From Actinomycetota bacterium (GTDB taxonomy: Bacteria > Actinomycetota > Acidimicrobiia > Spongiisociales > UBA5794), in NCBI GenBank assembly GCA_003648875.1, contig QMQC01000041.1, forward strand, positions 1 to 9,913: DNA of 9,913 bases, in the 5' to 3' direction. Shown here piece after piece: positions 1 through 5,876 of this stretch. Position numbers and translations under genes: made by a program. A model generated the notes under the pieces. That model saw only the letters and a list, made by a program, of their open reading frames with translations, did not search any database and was not told the origin of the DNA. How positions within the stretch are numbered: position 1 is the stretch's first letter; the number at the start of each line of letters is the position of its first letter.

Positions 1-58
1 ATCGAGACTGCTTTGCGTCGTCACACAGGGCGTATGGATTGGCTACCCGTGTTTGTGG

Positions 59-273
59 CTAGGGCATGACTGTGTGGCCGGGCGAGTGGCCCCGGAGCAG
101 GCGGGCCGGCATGCGGATGATCATTTCGATCAGGTCGAATGCAGCGCTCACTGAAATGCCGATGAGCCGGAACGGCAGGCCCAGTACCCAAACGAACGGC
201 CAGCGATGAGCGCGAGCAATGCCAGTGGCGACGCGATGACGAGAAGCAGTAGCCATAGCAGGAACTTCAACAT
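59..273 (-). pseudogene. Small hydrophobic membrane protein, frameshifted
   Basis: The best start is the ATG at 273, which has GGAG eight bases upstream. From there the frame reads MLKFLLWLLLLVIASPLALL, a typical hydrophobic N-terminal segment, and then stops early after 41 residues. A second frame picks up at about position 203 with WPFVWVLGLPFRLIGISV and continues to the stop at 59, ending in a basic, Arg-rich tail. Joining the two with one extra base near 200-206 gives a continuous protein of about 71 residues. That protein has two hydrophobic segments and a PFRLIGI core, which matches the pattern I recall for short bacterial membrane proteins of unknown function. Taking the later in-frame ATG at 256 alone gives a 65-residue product whose N-terminal part is out of register. 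The break may be a real single-base deletion or a sequencing or assembly error. No function can be assigned. Confidence 0.6.
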
Positions 274-281
274 GAATTCAT

Positions 282-285
282 CTCC
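282..285 (-). promoter_or_regulatory. Ribosome binding site deciding the start at 273
   Basis: On the minus strand GGAG lies eight bases before the ATG at 273. No comparable site precedes the alternative ATG at 256, so this site argues that translation begins in the MLKFLLW frame. Confidence 0.55.
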
Positions 286-468
286 GAGGTCTTGACCATG
301 GGTCAAGTATCTTCTCAACCGTTCCCGAGCGCCATCAGGAATGCCCCTGGTTCAACCCCGAGAACGACCCTGTAGGTGCTGCAGAGTGCTACCCGCTTCA
401 GAATGCGAAGTCCCGGCCACCCATACGCCCCACCGGCCCACCGTACTGAGCCCAACGTACTGTCGGAT

Positions 469-498
469 TTGAACAGCTCATTGCCGTCTGTGTATTCG
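469..498 (+). promoter_or_regulatory. Weak candidate promoter for the cyclase gene
   Basis: TTGAAC (469-474) is followed after 18 bases by TATTCG (493-498), resembling primary sigma factor -35 and -10 boxes. It lies just upstream of the start codon at 522, so the leader would be very short. The match is modest. The rest of 274-521 shows nothing I can name. Confidence 0.22.
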
Positions 499-521
499 CA
501 AGAACTCAGTAGCGTTGCGAG

Positions 522-1352
522 ATGCCGATCTATATGGATGTTCACGCGGACCTGGGTGATGTGACGGAGCAGGACATCAAGGATGCTCATGAGCGCGATC
601 TCGCCATCCAGGACAAGTACGGGGTCCAGTTCCTGACGTTTTGGTTCAATAGCCCCGACGGTGAGGCATTCTGTTTGGTGGATGCGCCGACGAAGGAAGC
701 GGCGATTGCCGTGCACAAGGCGTCCCACGGGTTGGTGCCCCACAACATGGTGGAGGTTGAGAAGCCGAGTGTCGGTCTGTTCATGGGAAATTGGGAGAAG
801 AGCGCTCCGAACATCGCAAGACACGATGACGGTCAGCTTGACTCCGGTCTTCGCGCGATCATGTTCACCGATCTTGTTGGGTCGACCCAGATCAGCAGCA
901 GGGAGGGCGATGCAGCGGCGCTGGCGTTGCTTGAGCGCCATGACCTGATCGTGAGGGAGGCCCTTTCTTCCCATGCCGGACGAGAGGTCAAGCACACGGG
1001 TGACGGCATCTTTGCTTCATTCAGTCATGTCAGCGCCGCAATCAAGTGCGCTCTCGAGATTCAGCACGGCTTTGGCGAGCCGAAGAACACAGACATCGAT
1101 GAGGGTCGTCTACGAATCGGGATCAGCGCGGGGGAGCCGGTGAGCCAGCATGAGGACCTGTTTGGTGCTGTGGTGAATCTCGCTTCCCGAATCTGTGGGC
1201 ACGCTAGCGCCGGACAGATCCTCGTCTCAAGCGCAGTGCGCGAACTCTCTGTGGGAAAGCCGGTCTCGTTCGTAGATCGAGGACCTATGGCTCTCAAAGG
1301 ATTCGATGACCCAGTTCGGCTCTTCGAGTTACCCCTCAACCAATTCGGCTGA
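522..1352 (+). CDS. DUF4242 (SCO4226-like)-class III nucleotide cyclase fusion
   Basis: The protein has 276 residues and two domains, with no membrane segment, so it should be cytoplasmic. Residues 1-80 (MPIYMDVH..., AHERDLAIQDKYGV, FCLVDAPTKEAA) match the small DUF4242 family typified by the nickel-binding protein SCO4226, and carry several His residues (H8, H23, H65, H69). Residues 110-272 are a class III adenylate/guanylate cyclase domain. FTDLVGST holds metal-binding Asp117; KHTGDG holds Lys157 and second metal-binding Asp161; DLFGAVVNLASRI holds Asp212, Asn219 and Arg223, the expected substrate and transition-state residues. All key positions look intact, so activity on ATP (or GTP) to make a cyclic nucleotide is likely. 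An in-frame stop at 510-512 limits the start to the ATG at 522, whose ribosome site is weak. The first domain may sense a metal or small ligand; that is inference. Confidence 0.9.
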   Translation: MPIYMDVHADLGDVTEQDIKDAHERDLAIQDKYGVQFLTFWFNSPDGEAFCLVDAPTKEAAIAVHKASHGLVPHNMVEVEKPSVGLFMGNWEKSAPNIARHDDGQLDSGLRAIMFTDLVGSTQISSREGDAAALALLERHDLIVREALSSHAGREVKHTGDGIFASFSHVSAAIKCALEIQHGFGEPKNTDIDEGRLRIGISAGEPVSQHEDLFGAVVNLASRICGHASAGQILVSSAVRELSVGKPVSFVDRGPMALKGFDDPVRLFELPLNQFG

Positions 1353-1491
1353 CTCGATGAGAGAGCCGTCCGAACCGGCACGAGTGCACGACACACAGTG
1401 CTGATTTCGGGACCGGAACTGATCAGCTTGTGTGACGAGCACCCAACGCGGACCGTATTGGAACAGCGATTGGAAAGGATGTGAACCAATC

Positions 1492-1605
1492 ATGGCGACG
1501 ACGCAGAACCCGACAAACCAAGAGATCGTCAAGAAATTTGAACAGGTCTTGCAGGAACTCAGCGACCTCCGGGGCGAACTTGCCAAGCTGGCCAAGACGG
1601 CCTAG
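1492..1605 (+). CDS. Small 37-residue coiled-coil-like protein
   Basis: The ATG at 1492 opens a 37-residue frame. It begins with a polar stretch (MATTQNPTNQ) and continues as a charged amphipathic helix with hydrophobic residues at heptad-like spacing (IVKKFEQVLQELSDLRGEL), ending AKLAKTA. A purine-rich AAAGGAT lies about 12 bases upstream, which is longer than ideal. A GTG at 1432 in the same frame would add 20 residues, and an in-frame TGA at 1420 rules out anything longer. The gene follows the cyclase by 139 bases on the same strand and could be cotranscribed. The helix suggests an oligomerising or partner-binding peptide. I do not recognise the family. Confidence 0.5.
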   Translation: MATTQNPTNQEIVKKFEQVLQELSDLRGELAKLAKTA

Positions 1606-2057
1606 CTAACAACGTGCGCTCCTTGGAGGTTTAGATCACCCTGGGTTTGATGGAGACTGGTCTGTCCCGGGTTTGGTGGAGCCAACTCACTTGGATCAGC
1701 CGTGCTGCGGGTTGGGATTTGGTGAGGAGTCCGCTGCGGACGTGAGGGGAGGCCACGAAGCGTGCGTTGATCAGCGTCGCGCGACCACATCTTCTTGAAG
1801 TTCCCGCCCACCAGCGGGCCCAAGCCTCGCAACGTGCTCGTGGACACCCGAGCACCGACGTACCCATCAGGGCGGGCGGGTGATGCGAGCGTTCTTGCAC
1901 GGGGAATGATTGATATGGACGGCCTGGTCGCTGCGCCGACCGGGGTCGTGGTGGGTGTATCCAATGTTGAGCAGCCCGGTGCCTGCGTCCATGGTGTCGA
2001 TTCGTTTCTGCCGGTTGGAGGTCAACGCCATGAGCAGGATCCTGGTTTCGGACGTGG
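1606..2057. other. Intergenic stretch without a recognised gene
   Basis: This 452-base gap lies between the convergent ends of the small plus-strand gene and the minus-strand ECF operon. Several open frames cross it on both strands, but none has a convincing start, a family match or consistent composition. It contains a direct repeat near its left end (1643-1681) and a 10-bp palindrome CAGGATCCTG at 2035-2044. It could be decayed coding sequence or the scar of a mobile element. I find no transposase motif and no clear terminator. Confidence 0.5.
1643..1681. repeat. Two-copy direct repeat GGGTTTGRTGGAG
   Basis: GGGTTTGATGGAG (1643-1655) recurs as GGGTTTGGTGGAG (1669-1681), 12 of 13 bases identical with a period of 26. 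A CCC precedes both copies. The wording resembles terminal sequences I recall from some actinobacterial IS3-type elements, but no second end or transposase is visible. Confidence 0.5.
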
Positions 2058-2792
2058 CTAAGGCTGATCCTGCCGGGGGGATGTTCCGTCCAGCCGACGT
2101 GGTTCTCCGAGCCGGTGAGTGACCGGCCATAGATAGGCGAGTGCGATGATCAGACCGCTCGCCGTCAACGACGTGAGTGCTTCCCACGGCATCACGCGGT
2201 CCGAGGAACACGCCTCCACGTCCGTCGTTTCTTCACCGGTTGACGACGTGACGCCGCTGACGCTGACGGACGTTCTGATGGACGTACTGGGAACACGCCA
2301 TTTCCATCCCGAGTTCAGGCCCCGGGCTGCGGGGTCAAGCTGCTCCACTCGGCCATCGTCGGCGGTGAGAGTGCAAGTTGGATCAGCATGCCCGAAGAGG
2401 AGGATGAGGGGCACGATCACCGTTGCTGCCAGAAGCGGTCGACCGATCCAAGCCCATCGTGGTTCACGCGCAGGTCTGGGCCGGTTTCGAATCGCAAAGA
2501 TCCAGGCTCCTCCGGCTATCAGCCACACGGGGAGAAACTCCAGAGTCGTCACCGCGATGACTGCTGTGGCGAAGACGGACACTAGTAGGAGCGAAGGTCG
2601 CCGCTTGAGGGACACGAGAGCGAATGCGGCAGGCAGCGCCAACGCCAACGCCGTCGCTACTGCTTGGAGCACGGTCGACTCGATCTCTGATCGGGTTCCC
2701 ACCACCGCACCAACGATTGAGAAGAACACAACCAGGAAGGCCGAACCCTTTACTGTGAATCGGTTCCGTCTGATGCGTCCGTACGTATCCAT
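2058..2792 (-). CDS. Six-helix membrane protein of the first ECF operon
   Basis: The protein has 244 residues and six predicted membrane segments, at about 17-33, 41-62, 68-84, 86-102, 117-134 and 205-224. Basic clusters (RIRRNR, SLKRRP, RNRPRPAREPRW, HRLGEPRR) lie on one side in agreement with the positive-inside rule, placing both termini in the cytoplasm. The only long outer loop is 135-204, which carries two Cys (C140, C195) able to form a disulfide. The ATG at 2792 is chosen because GGGAGG sits eight bases upstream; a start at 2810 would fall inside the preceding gene without that support. It begins five bases after the anti-sigma stop, so it is probably translationally coupled to it. 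I do not recognise the family. Position suggests a third member of the signalling circuit or one of its envelope targets. Confidence 0.8.
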   Translation of the reverse strand: MDTYGRIRRNRFTVKGSAFLVVFFSIVGAVVGTRSEIESTVLQAVATALALALPAAFALVSLKRRPSLLLVSVFATAVIAVTTLEFLPVWLIAGGAWIFAIRNRPRPAREPRWAWIGRPLLAATVIVPLILLFGHADPTCTLTADDGRVEQLDPAARGLNSGWKWRVPSTSIRTSVSVSGVTSSTGEETTDVEACSSDRVMPWEALTSLTASGLIIALAYLWPVTHRLGEPRRLDGTSPRQDQP

Positions 2793-2797
2793 GGACG

Positions 2798-3925
2798 TCA
2801 CCTCCCACACACCGGGCCGGCCCAGTTGTAGAAGTCCACTGCCAGAACCAACCCGTCTCTGGTGTCGGCCTGTTCGAAGAATCTCAAGATTTCATCCGTC
2901 GGTCCGGTGACCACCAGGGTTTCGACCTGCGGGTCGGTACCGGCAACGTACGTAGCAGCCCGCTGCACCGCGTCTTCGACCACTCCGCCCAGGAGTTCGG
3001 CTGCCACATCTGGGTTTTCGGCGAGATGGTTGAGTGAGCGGCGGACCTCCTGCAGAGCGTTCCGTACCGAAGAAGGACTCGCCCCGAACGATCCGCCCGC
3101 GCTCGCCGAGGAGCCGGCGAAGACTTTCGGCGGGATCTGGTCGGTCCCGGTGCACGTAGAGTATCCCAGCATACGAAGCGGATCGGAAGCTGCGACTGCC
3201 GGGTCGGCCTCAGAAAGAAGGAACCCGGCCCACACAACACTCACGTCAGAGCCGGGAGAGTCTGCCAGCAACTGTGCATGGTCGACTGAGATCGATTCGT
3301 AGAAGCGGACCGACACGGTAGCGACCGCTCCGTCACCCAATCGACCGAGTACATCCTGGGCAACACCCTGAATCCTGGAATCGGAGTCGACGAAAGGCCA
3401 GAACGTCCCCCCGTCGGCACCCCCGAACCCGAAGAGACCGATTCGAGATGACACAGTGCCGAGATCGGCCCCGCCGGCTCCGACGGGCATCTGTGCTGTG
3501 GCGGTGAAGGTCCTGTCAAACGCTCCAGAATTGATCGAGAAGTCAGTCACGATCGCTCCCTCATTGAATAGACCGACGACGTCGTAGGTAGCACGAGCAG
3601 CCGCCTCCGCTCTGCCACCCCTGTTCATGAGGAGGGGGTGAACAACGAGGGTCGAGATCACCGCCAAGGCAACGGCGAGAAGGATGAGCATGCCCGCTGC
3701 GTCGATTACCGTGCGCCACAGCGCCCGTCGAACCGAACGCCGCAGGGTTCGCTCATTGACGTCGGCGGTACCCAATGCTGCGAGATTCACGGGGGCGACG
3801 CCGTCCAGGATCGATCGACATTCGGAACACCCACTGAGATGCTTCTCGAGTTGATGGCGGACTGGCGGGTCGAGTCGTTCATCGACGTAATCCTCGAGAA
3901 GTTCCTGAGCTTCTTCGTGGTTCAT
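2798..3925 (-). CDS. Zinc-finger transmembrane anti-sigma factor
   Basis: The protein has 375 residues in three parts. Residues 1-45 are a zf-HC2-type anti-sigma domain with the signature H-x3-C-x2-C (His29, Cys33, Cys36, within EKHLSGCSECRS), which in this family binds zinc and clamps the cognate ECF factor at the inner membrane face. One membrane helix follows at about 73-99. Residues 100-375 are a large outer domain that I cannot place in a family; it has two Cys (C258, C373) and a Ser/Gly-rich linker near 270-286. The ATG at 3925 overlaps the sigma stop as ATGA and has GGAG eight bases upstream; earlier in-frame starts would lie within the sigma gene. Coupling fixes the partner: it should hold the adjacent sigma factor inactive until the outer domain senses a signal. 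The outer domain is far longer than in minimal zf-HC2 anti-sigma factors. Confidence 0.88.
   Translation of the reverse strand: MNHEEAQELLEDYVDERLDPPVRHQLEKHLSGCSECRSILDGVAPVNLAALGTADVNERTLRRSVRRALWRTVIDAAGMLILLAVALAVISTLVVHPLLMNRGGRAEAAARATYDVVGLFNEGAIVTDFSINSGAFDRTFTATAQMPVGAGGADLGTVSSRIGLFGFGGADGGTFWPFVDSDSRIQGVAQDVLGRLGDGAVATVSVRFYESISVDHAQLLADSPGSDVSVVWAGFLLSEADPAVAASDPLRMLGYSTCTGTDQIPPKVFAGSSASAGGSFGASPSSVRNALQEVRRSLNHLAENPDVAAELLGGVVEDAVQRAATYVAGTDPQVETLVVTGPTDEILRFFEQADTRDGLVLAVDFYNWAGPVCGR
2801..2806 (-). promoter_or_regulatory. Ribosome binding site deciding the start at 2792
   Basis: Minus-strand GGGAGG lies eight bases before the ATG at 2792, inside the last codons of the upstream anti-sigma gene. 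It supports MDTYG as the N-terminus. Confidence 0.65.
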
Positions 3926-4413
3926 AGGTTGGTCTCCGTGTAGTGGGCCCGAAACGACACCCTGGCCCGGTGGATGAGAACTTTCACTGCGGCATGCGAG
4001 CATCCAATGGATTCGGCAACCTCCGCGTAGCTCAAACCCGCCATGTCGGCCAGAAGGAGTGCAGTGCGTTGCCGTTCGGGCAGTTTCGACAGCGATCGCT
4101 CGATGAGAATGAGCTCGGCGATATCGGTATCCACCACACCCTTCTCTTCGATCTCGTCAACGGGAACTTCACGACGCCGTCGGGTGTCGTCGATGAAGAC
4201 GGACCGGGCGATCGAAAACAGCCACGATCGGGGATTCCCACCCCGATAGCCGCTCATGGACCTCGTAGCCTTGACGAAGGTGTCCTGCATCAGATCCTCC
4301 GCCCAGGTCGGGTCCCGACAAAGGGACACCAGGAACGCGTAGACCGCGTCCGCATGCGCCCGGTAGAAACGTTCGATCGGTTTGAGTTCGATGGGGTTGA
4401 CAGTATTCGCCAC
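3922..4413 (-). CDS. ECF-type RNA polymerase sigma factor
   Basis: The protein has 163 residues with both ECF domains. Sigma region 2 spans about 14-81 (FYRAHADAVYAFLVSLCRDP, AEDLMQDTFVKA, NPRSWLFSIARSVFIDDTRR) and recognises the -10 element and core polymerase. Region 4 spans about 103-157 (LPERQRTALLLADMAGLSYA, EVAESIGCSHAAVKVLIHRA), a helix-turn-helix that reads the -35 element. A short acidic linker joins them. The start codon is GTG at 4413; AAGGA lies close upstream, so spacing is tight. It is the first gene of a three-gene operon, with its stop overlapping the anti-sigma start. Autoregulation is suggested by the ECF-like promoter at 4458-4483. Confidence 0.93.
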   Translation of the reverse strand: MANTVNPIELKPIERFYRAHADAVYAFLVSLCRDPTWAEDLMQDTFVKATRSMSGYRGGNPRSWLFSIARSVFIDDTRRRREVPVDEIEEKGVVDTDIAELILIERSLSKLPERQRTALLLADMAGLSYAEVAESIGCSHAAVKVLIHRARVSFRAHYTETNL

Positions 4414-4457
4414 ACGTCCTTTGTCTCCCTTGGGCCGGTCCTTTTCTTCCCAGGGAA

Positions 4458-4483
4458 GACGAGTGGGAGGACACGAAAGTTAC
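4458..4483 (-). promoter_or_regulatory. Candidate ECF promoter for the first sigma operon
   Basis: The minus strand reads GTAAC (4483-4479), 17 bases, then CGTC (4461-4458). An AAC-containing -35 and CGTC -10 at 16-17 bases is the usual form of ECF promoters, which often direct their own operon. Transcription would start about 35-40 bases before the GTG at 4413. It overlaps sequence just upstream of the divergent monooxygenase remnant. Confidence 0.4.
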
Positions 4484-4487
4484 GGTC

Positions 4488-4881
4488 GTTCGTGAATTCC
4501 TCGACAATCAGCTGGCCGCCGCAATCGAGAGCCTCCCGCCACTTGTGCGAGTGCGCCCCAAGGAACTCGAAGAACCAGGCGTAACCCGCGTGGGACGCAT
4601 CACCGGTGTCGAGAAAGGCAAGCCGGTGGTCGGCGATGGACGGGCACTTGACGTCTCAAACGTGATCTGGTGCACCGGATATCGCCCCGGCTTTGACTGG
4701 ATCGATATCCCCGTCTTCGATGACCAACGCCTGCCTATCCACCAACGCGGCATCGTCGCCAAACACCCCTGGTCTCTTCTTCCTGCACTCGATGTGGTCA
4801 GAGACAATCACAGGCGTACAGCCCGACGTACAACATGTCATCAAACACCTAGTCGAACATCGAGCGACCCAACCAGCCTGA
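4488..4881 (+). pseudogene. C-terminal remnant of a flavin-containing monooxygenase-like oxidoreductase
   Basis: The first frame reads REFLDNQLAAAIESLPPLVR, then a GVTRVGRITGV segment and VSNVIWCTGYRPGFDWIDIP, DDQRLPIHQRGIVAKHP. This is the C-terminal signature of FAD/NAD(P)-dependent oxidoreductases of the CzcO/flavin monooxygenase group, including the conserved CTGYRP motif near the FAD site. At the C-run 4766-4769 the frame is lost by about one extra base. The following frame restores GLFFLHSMWSETITGVQPDV and HVIKHLVEHRATQPA to the stop at 4881. Even when spliced, the stretch after GLFF seems to lack a few residues usual there, suggesting an extra small deletion. The N-terminal two thirds with both Rossmann dinucleotide-binding motifs are absent, replaced by the divergent sigma operon. 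The left boundary is approximate. It is a dead gene fragment. Confidence 0.85.
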
Positions 4882-5058
4882 CAGCCCACTCGGCAAACCA
4901 CGCACGGATTACCCCTATATCCTCACCTATGCGCCACCTGAGACGGCGAAGTGGGGGGCTGTGCTCGGTGTGAAGCCGGGTCAAGCGGGTACGCCTCAAC
5001 CGCTGGGGCTCGGGCGCGTTTGGCGGTCTCCACTGCTGCGGTGGCCAAAGGCTCAGCC

Positions 5059-5076
5059 AAGAAGAAGAAGAAGAAG
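5059..5076 (+). repeat. Trinucleotide run (AAG)6
   Basis: Six perfect AAG units lie in the gap between the monooxygenase remnant and the lipoprotein gene. In one plus-strand frame (possible GTG at 4951, stop at 5097) they would encode a lysine run followed by QSWKKS, a Lys-rich tail. The rest of that 48-residue frame is unremarkable, so I do not call it a gene. Confidence 0.75.
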
Positions 5077-5166
5077 CAATCCTGGAAGAAGTCTTGAGCA
5101 CTTGGTTGCGGGAGGGCGCGGCTGTTACGTTGGTGGGCGACAGCAGCCATTAGATTCCGGGTCGGT

Positions 5167-5736
5167 ATGCAGCTGAGATTCGTGAGACGGGCACTGGCGA
5201 GTGCGTGCATTGTCTTCGTTTTCGCCGCCTGTGGTGGAGGCACCCTCTCCTTGGCGGAGTACAGCGAGTCCTTTCAGTCGGCGAGCTTCGCAATAACCGA
5301 CGAGTTCGACGTGCTCGAGGCACAGTGGGCATCGGCAACCACGGTTGAGGAAGGCAAGGAGATACTGGACAGGGTGGTGGCCATCAGGACCGACTTGCAG
5401 AACGGCGTGACCGACTTGAACCCACCCGAGGCGTTTGCCGACTTTCACGGAGATGTTGTCGAACTACTCGGCCGGATTCTGGCTGTAGCGGAAGCCTGGG
5501 CCGTTCGAGCCGAGACGGCGGGCAGTCTCGACGAGTTGCAGGAGAGCTCTGAAGCACTCGCCTATTGGGACTTAGACGCCGAGATGGTTCTGGTGTGTCT
5601 TGAAATCCAGTCGAAACTGGATGCAACCGCCGAGTGGGAGATCTTTGCCGAAGTCCCCTGGATTCCTGGTGAAATGAAGGAAGTGGTGAGCCTGGTCGTG
5701 TGCCCGCCATTCTCGAGACCATCAACCAAAGGGTGA
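5167..5736 (+). CDS. Putative lipoprotein, helical, unknown function
   Basis: The protein has 189 residues and a lipoprotein signal peptide: basic n-region (MQLRFVRRAL), hydrophobic core (ACIVFVFA) and a lipobox-like FAAC with Cys22 followed by GGG. It should be lipid-anchored on the outer face of the membrane. The mature part is rich in Glu, Ala and Leu with long predicted helices (VLEAQWASATTVEEGKEILD, VVELLGRILAVAEAWAVRAE), consistent with a small helical bundle. Two further Cys lie at C-terminal positions (VLVCLEIQ, VVCPPF). The ATG at 5167 gives a complete signal peptide but only a weak ribosome site; a GTG at 5182 is an alternative that keeps most of it. It stands alone on the plus strand. 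I do not recognise a family, and no substrate can be named. Confidence 0.75.
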   Translation: MQLRFVRRALASACIVFVFAACGGGTLSLAEYSESFQSASFAITDEFDVLEAQWASATTVEEGKEILDRVVAIRTDLQNGVTDLNPPEAFADFHGDVVELLGRILAVAEAWAVRAETAGSLDELQESSEALAYWDLDAEMVLVCLEIQSKLDATAEWEIFAEVPWIPGEMKEVVSLVVCPPFSRPSTKG

Positions 5737-5816
5737 ACCAGCTAGCGCATATCGGCACAAAGGGGTATCCACTTCGGTACAGTGGTGGGGGTCCCGAGCG
5801 CTCTGGGCGGCCATCA

Positions 5817-5841
5817 GTGGGCTCGAATCCCACAGAAACGA
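5817..5841 (+). other. Isolated tRNA T-arm look-alike
   Basis: GTGGG (5817-5821), loop CTCGAAT, CCCAC (5829-5833) form a perfect 5-bp stem and 7-base loop matching the tRNA T-arm consensus except for C at position 54. AGAAACG and an A follow where the 3' acceptor strand and discriminator base would be. No matching 5' acceptor (CGTTTCT or wobble form), D-arm or anticodon arm is seen in the preceding 95 bases, so this is not an intact tRNA. A hairpin-forming stretch (5793-5807, CCCGAG/CTCTGGG) lies just before it. It could be a tRNA 3' fragment of the kind left at integration sites. Confidence 0.35.
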
Positions 5842-5876
5842 CGATTCAGGGCCGAAAGTGGGGCACTGGCCTGTCG

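Noticed and set aside
1..69. Open plus-strand frame ending ...DWLPVFVARA at a TGA, possibly the 3' end of a gene entering from the left
   Set aside because: Only 22 residues are visible, with no motif to support it, and it overlaps the small membrane protein end.
315..995. 226-residue minus-strand frame opposite the cyclase gene
   Set aside because: It lies antisense to a well-supported cyclase gene, has no family motif, and its composition is what a reversed GC-rich gene gives.
1867..2211. 114-residue minus-strand frame across the 1606-2057 gap
   Set aside because: It overlaps the end of the membrane protein gene and has no ribosome site or recognisable motif.
2146..2910. 254-residue plus-strand frame opposite the six-helix membrane protein
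   Set aside because: The opposite strand has a coherent topology and a strong ribosome site. This frame is Arg/Thr/Ser-rich with no motif.
3943..4584. 213-residue plus-strand frame opposite the first sigma factor
   Set aside because: It covers both the antisense of a clear sigma factor and part of the monooxygenase remnant in a wrong frame.
4923..5243. 106-residue minus-strand frame with a phenylalanine run
   Set aside because: The Phe-rich run is just the reverse reading of the AAG repeat region, and it overlaps the lipoprotein signal peptide.
5384..5833. 149-residue minus-strand frame beginning MGFEPTDG
   Set aside because: The GFEPT wording comes from reading antisense through the T-arm-like sequence, and the rest is antisense to the lipoprotein gene.
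5751..5841. Complete tRNA gene ending at the T-arm look-alike
   Set aside because: No complementary 5' acceptor strand, D-arm or anticodon arm can be placed upstream.
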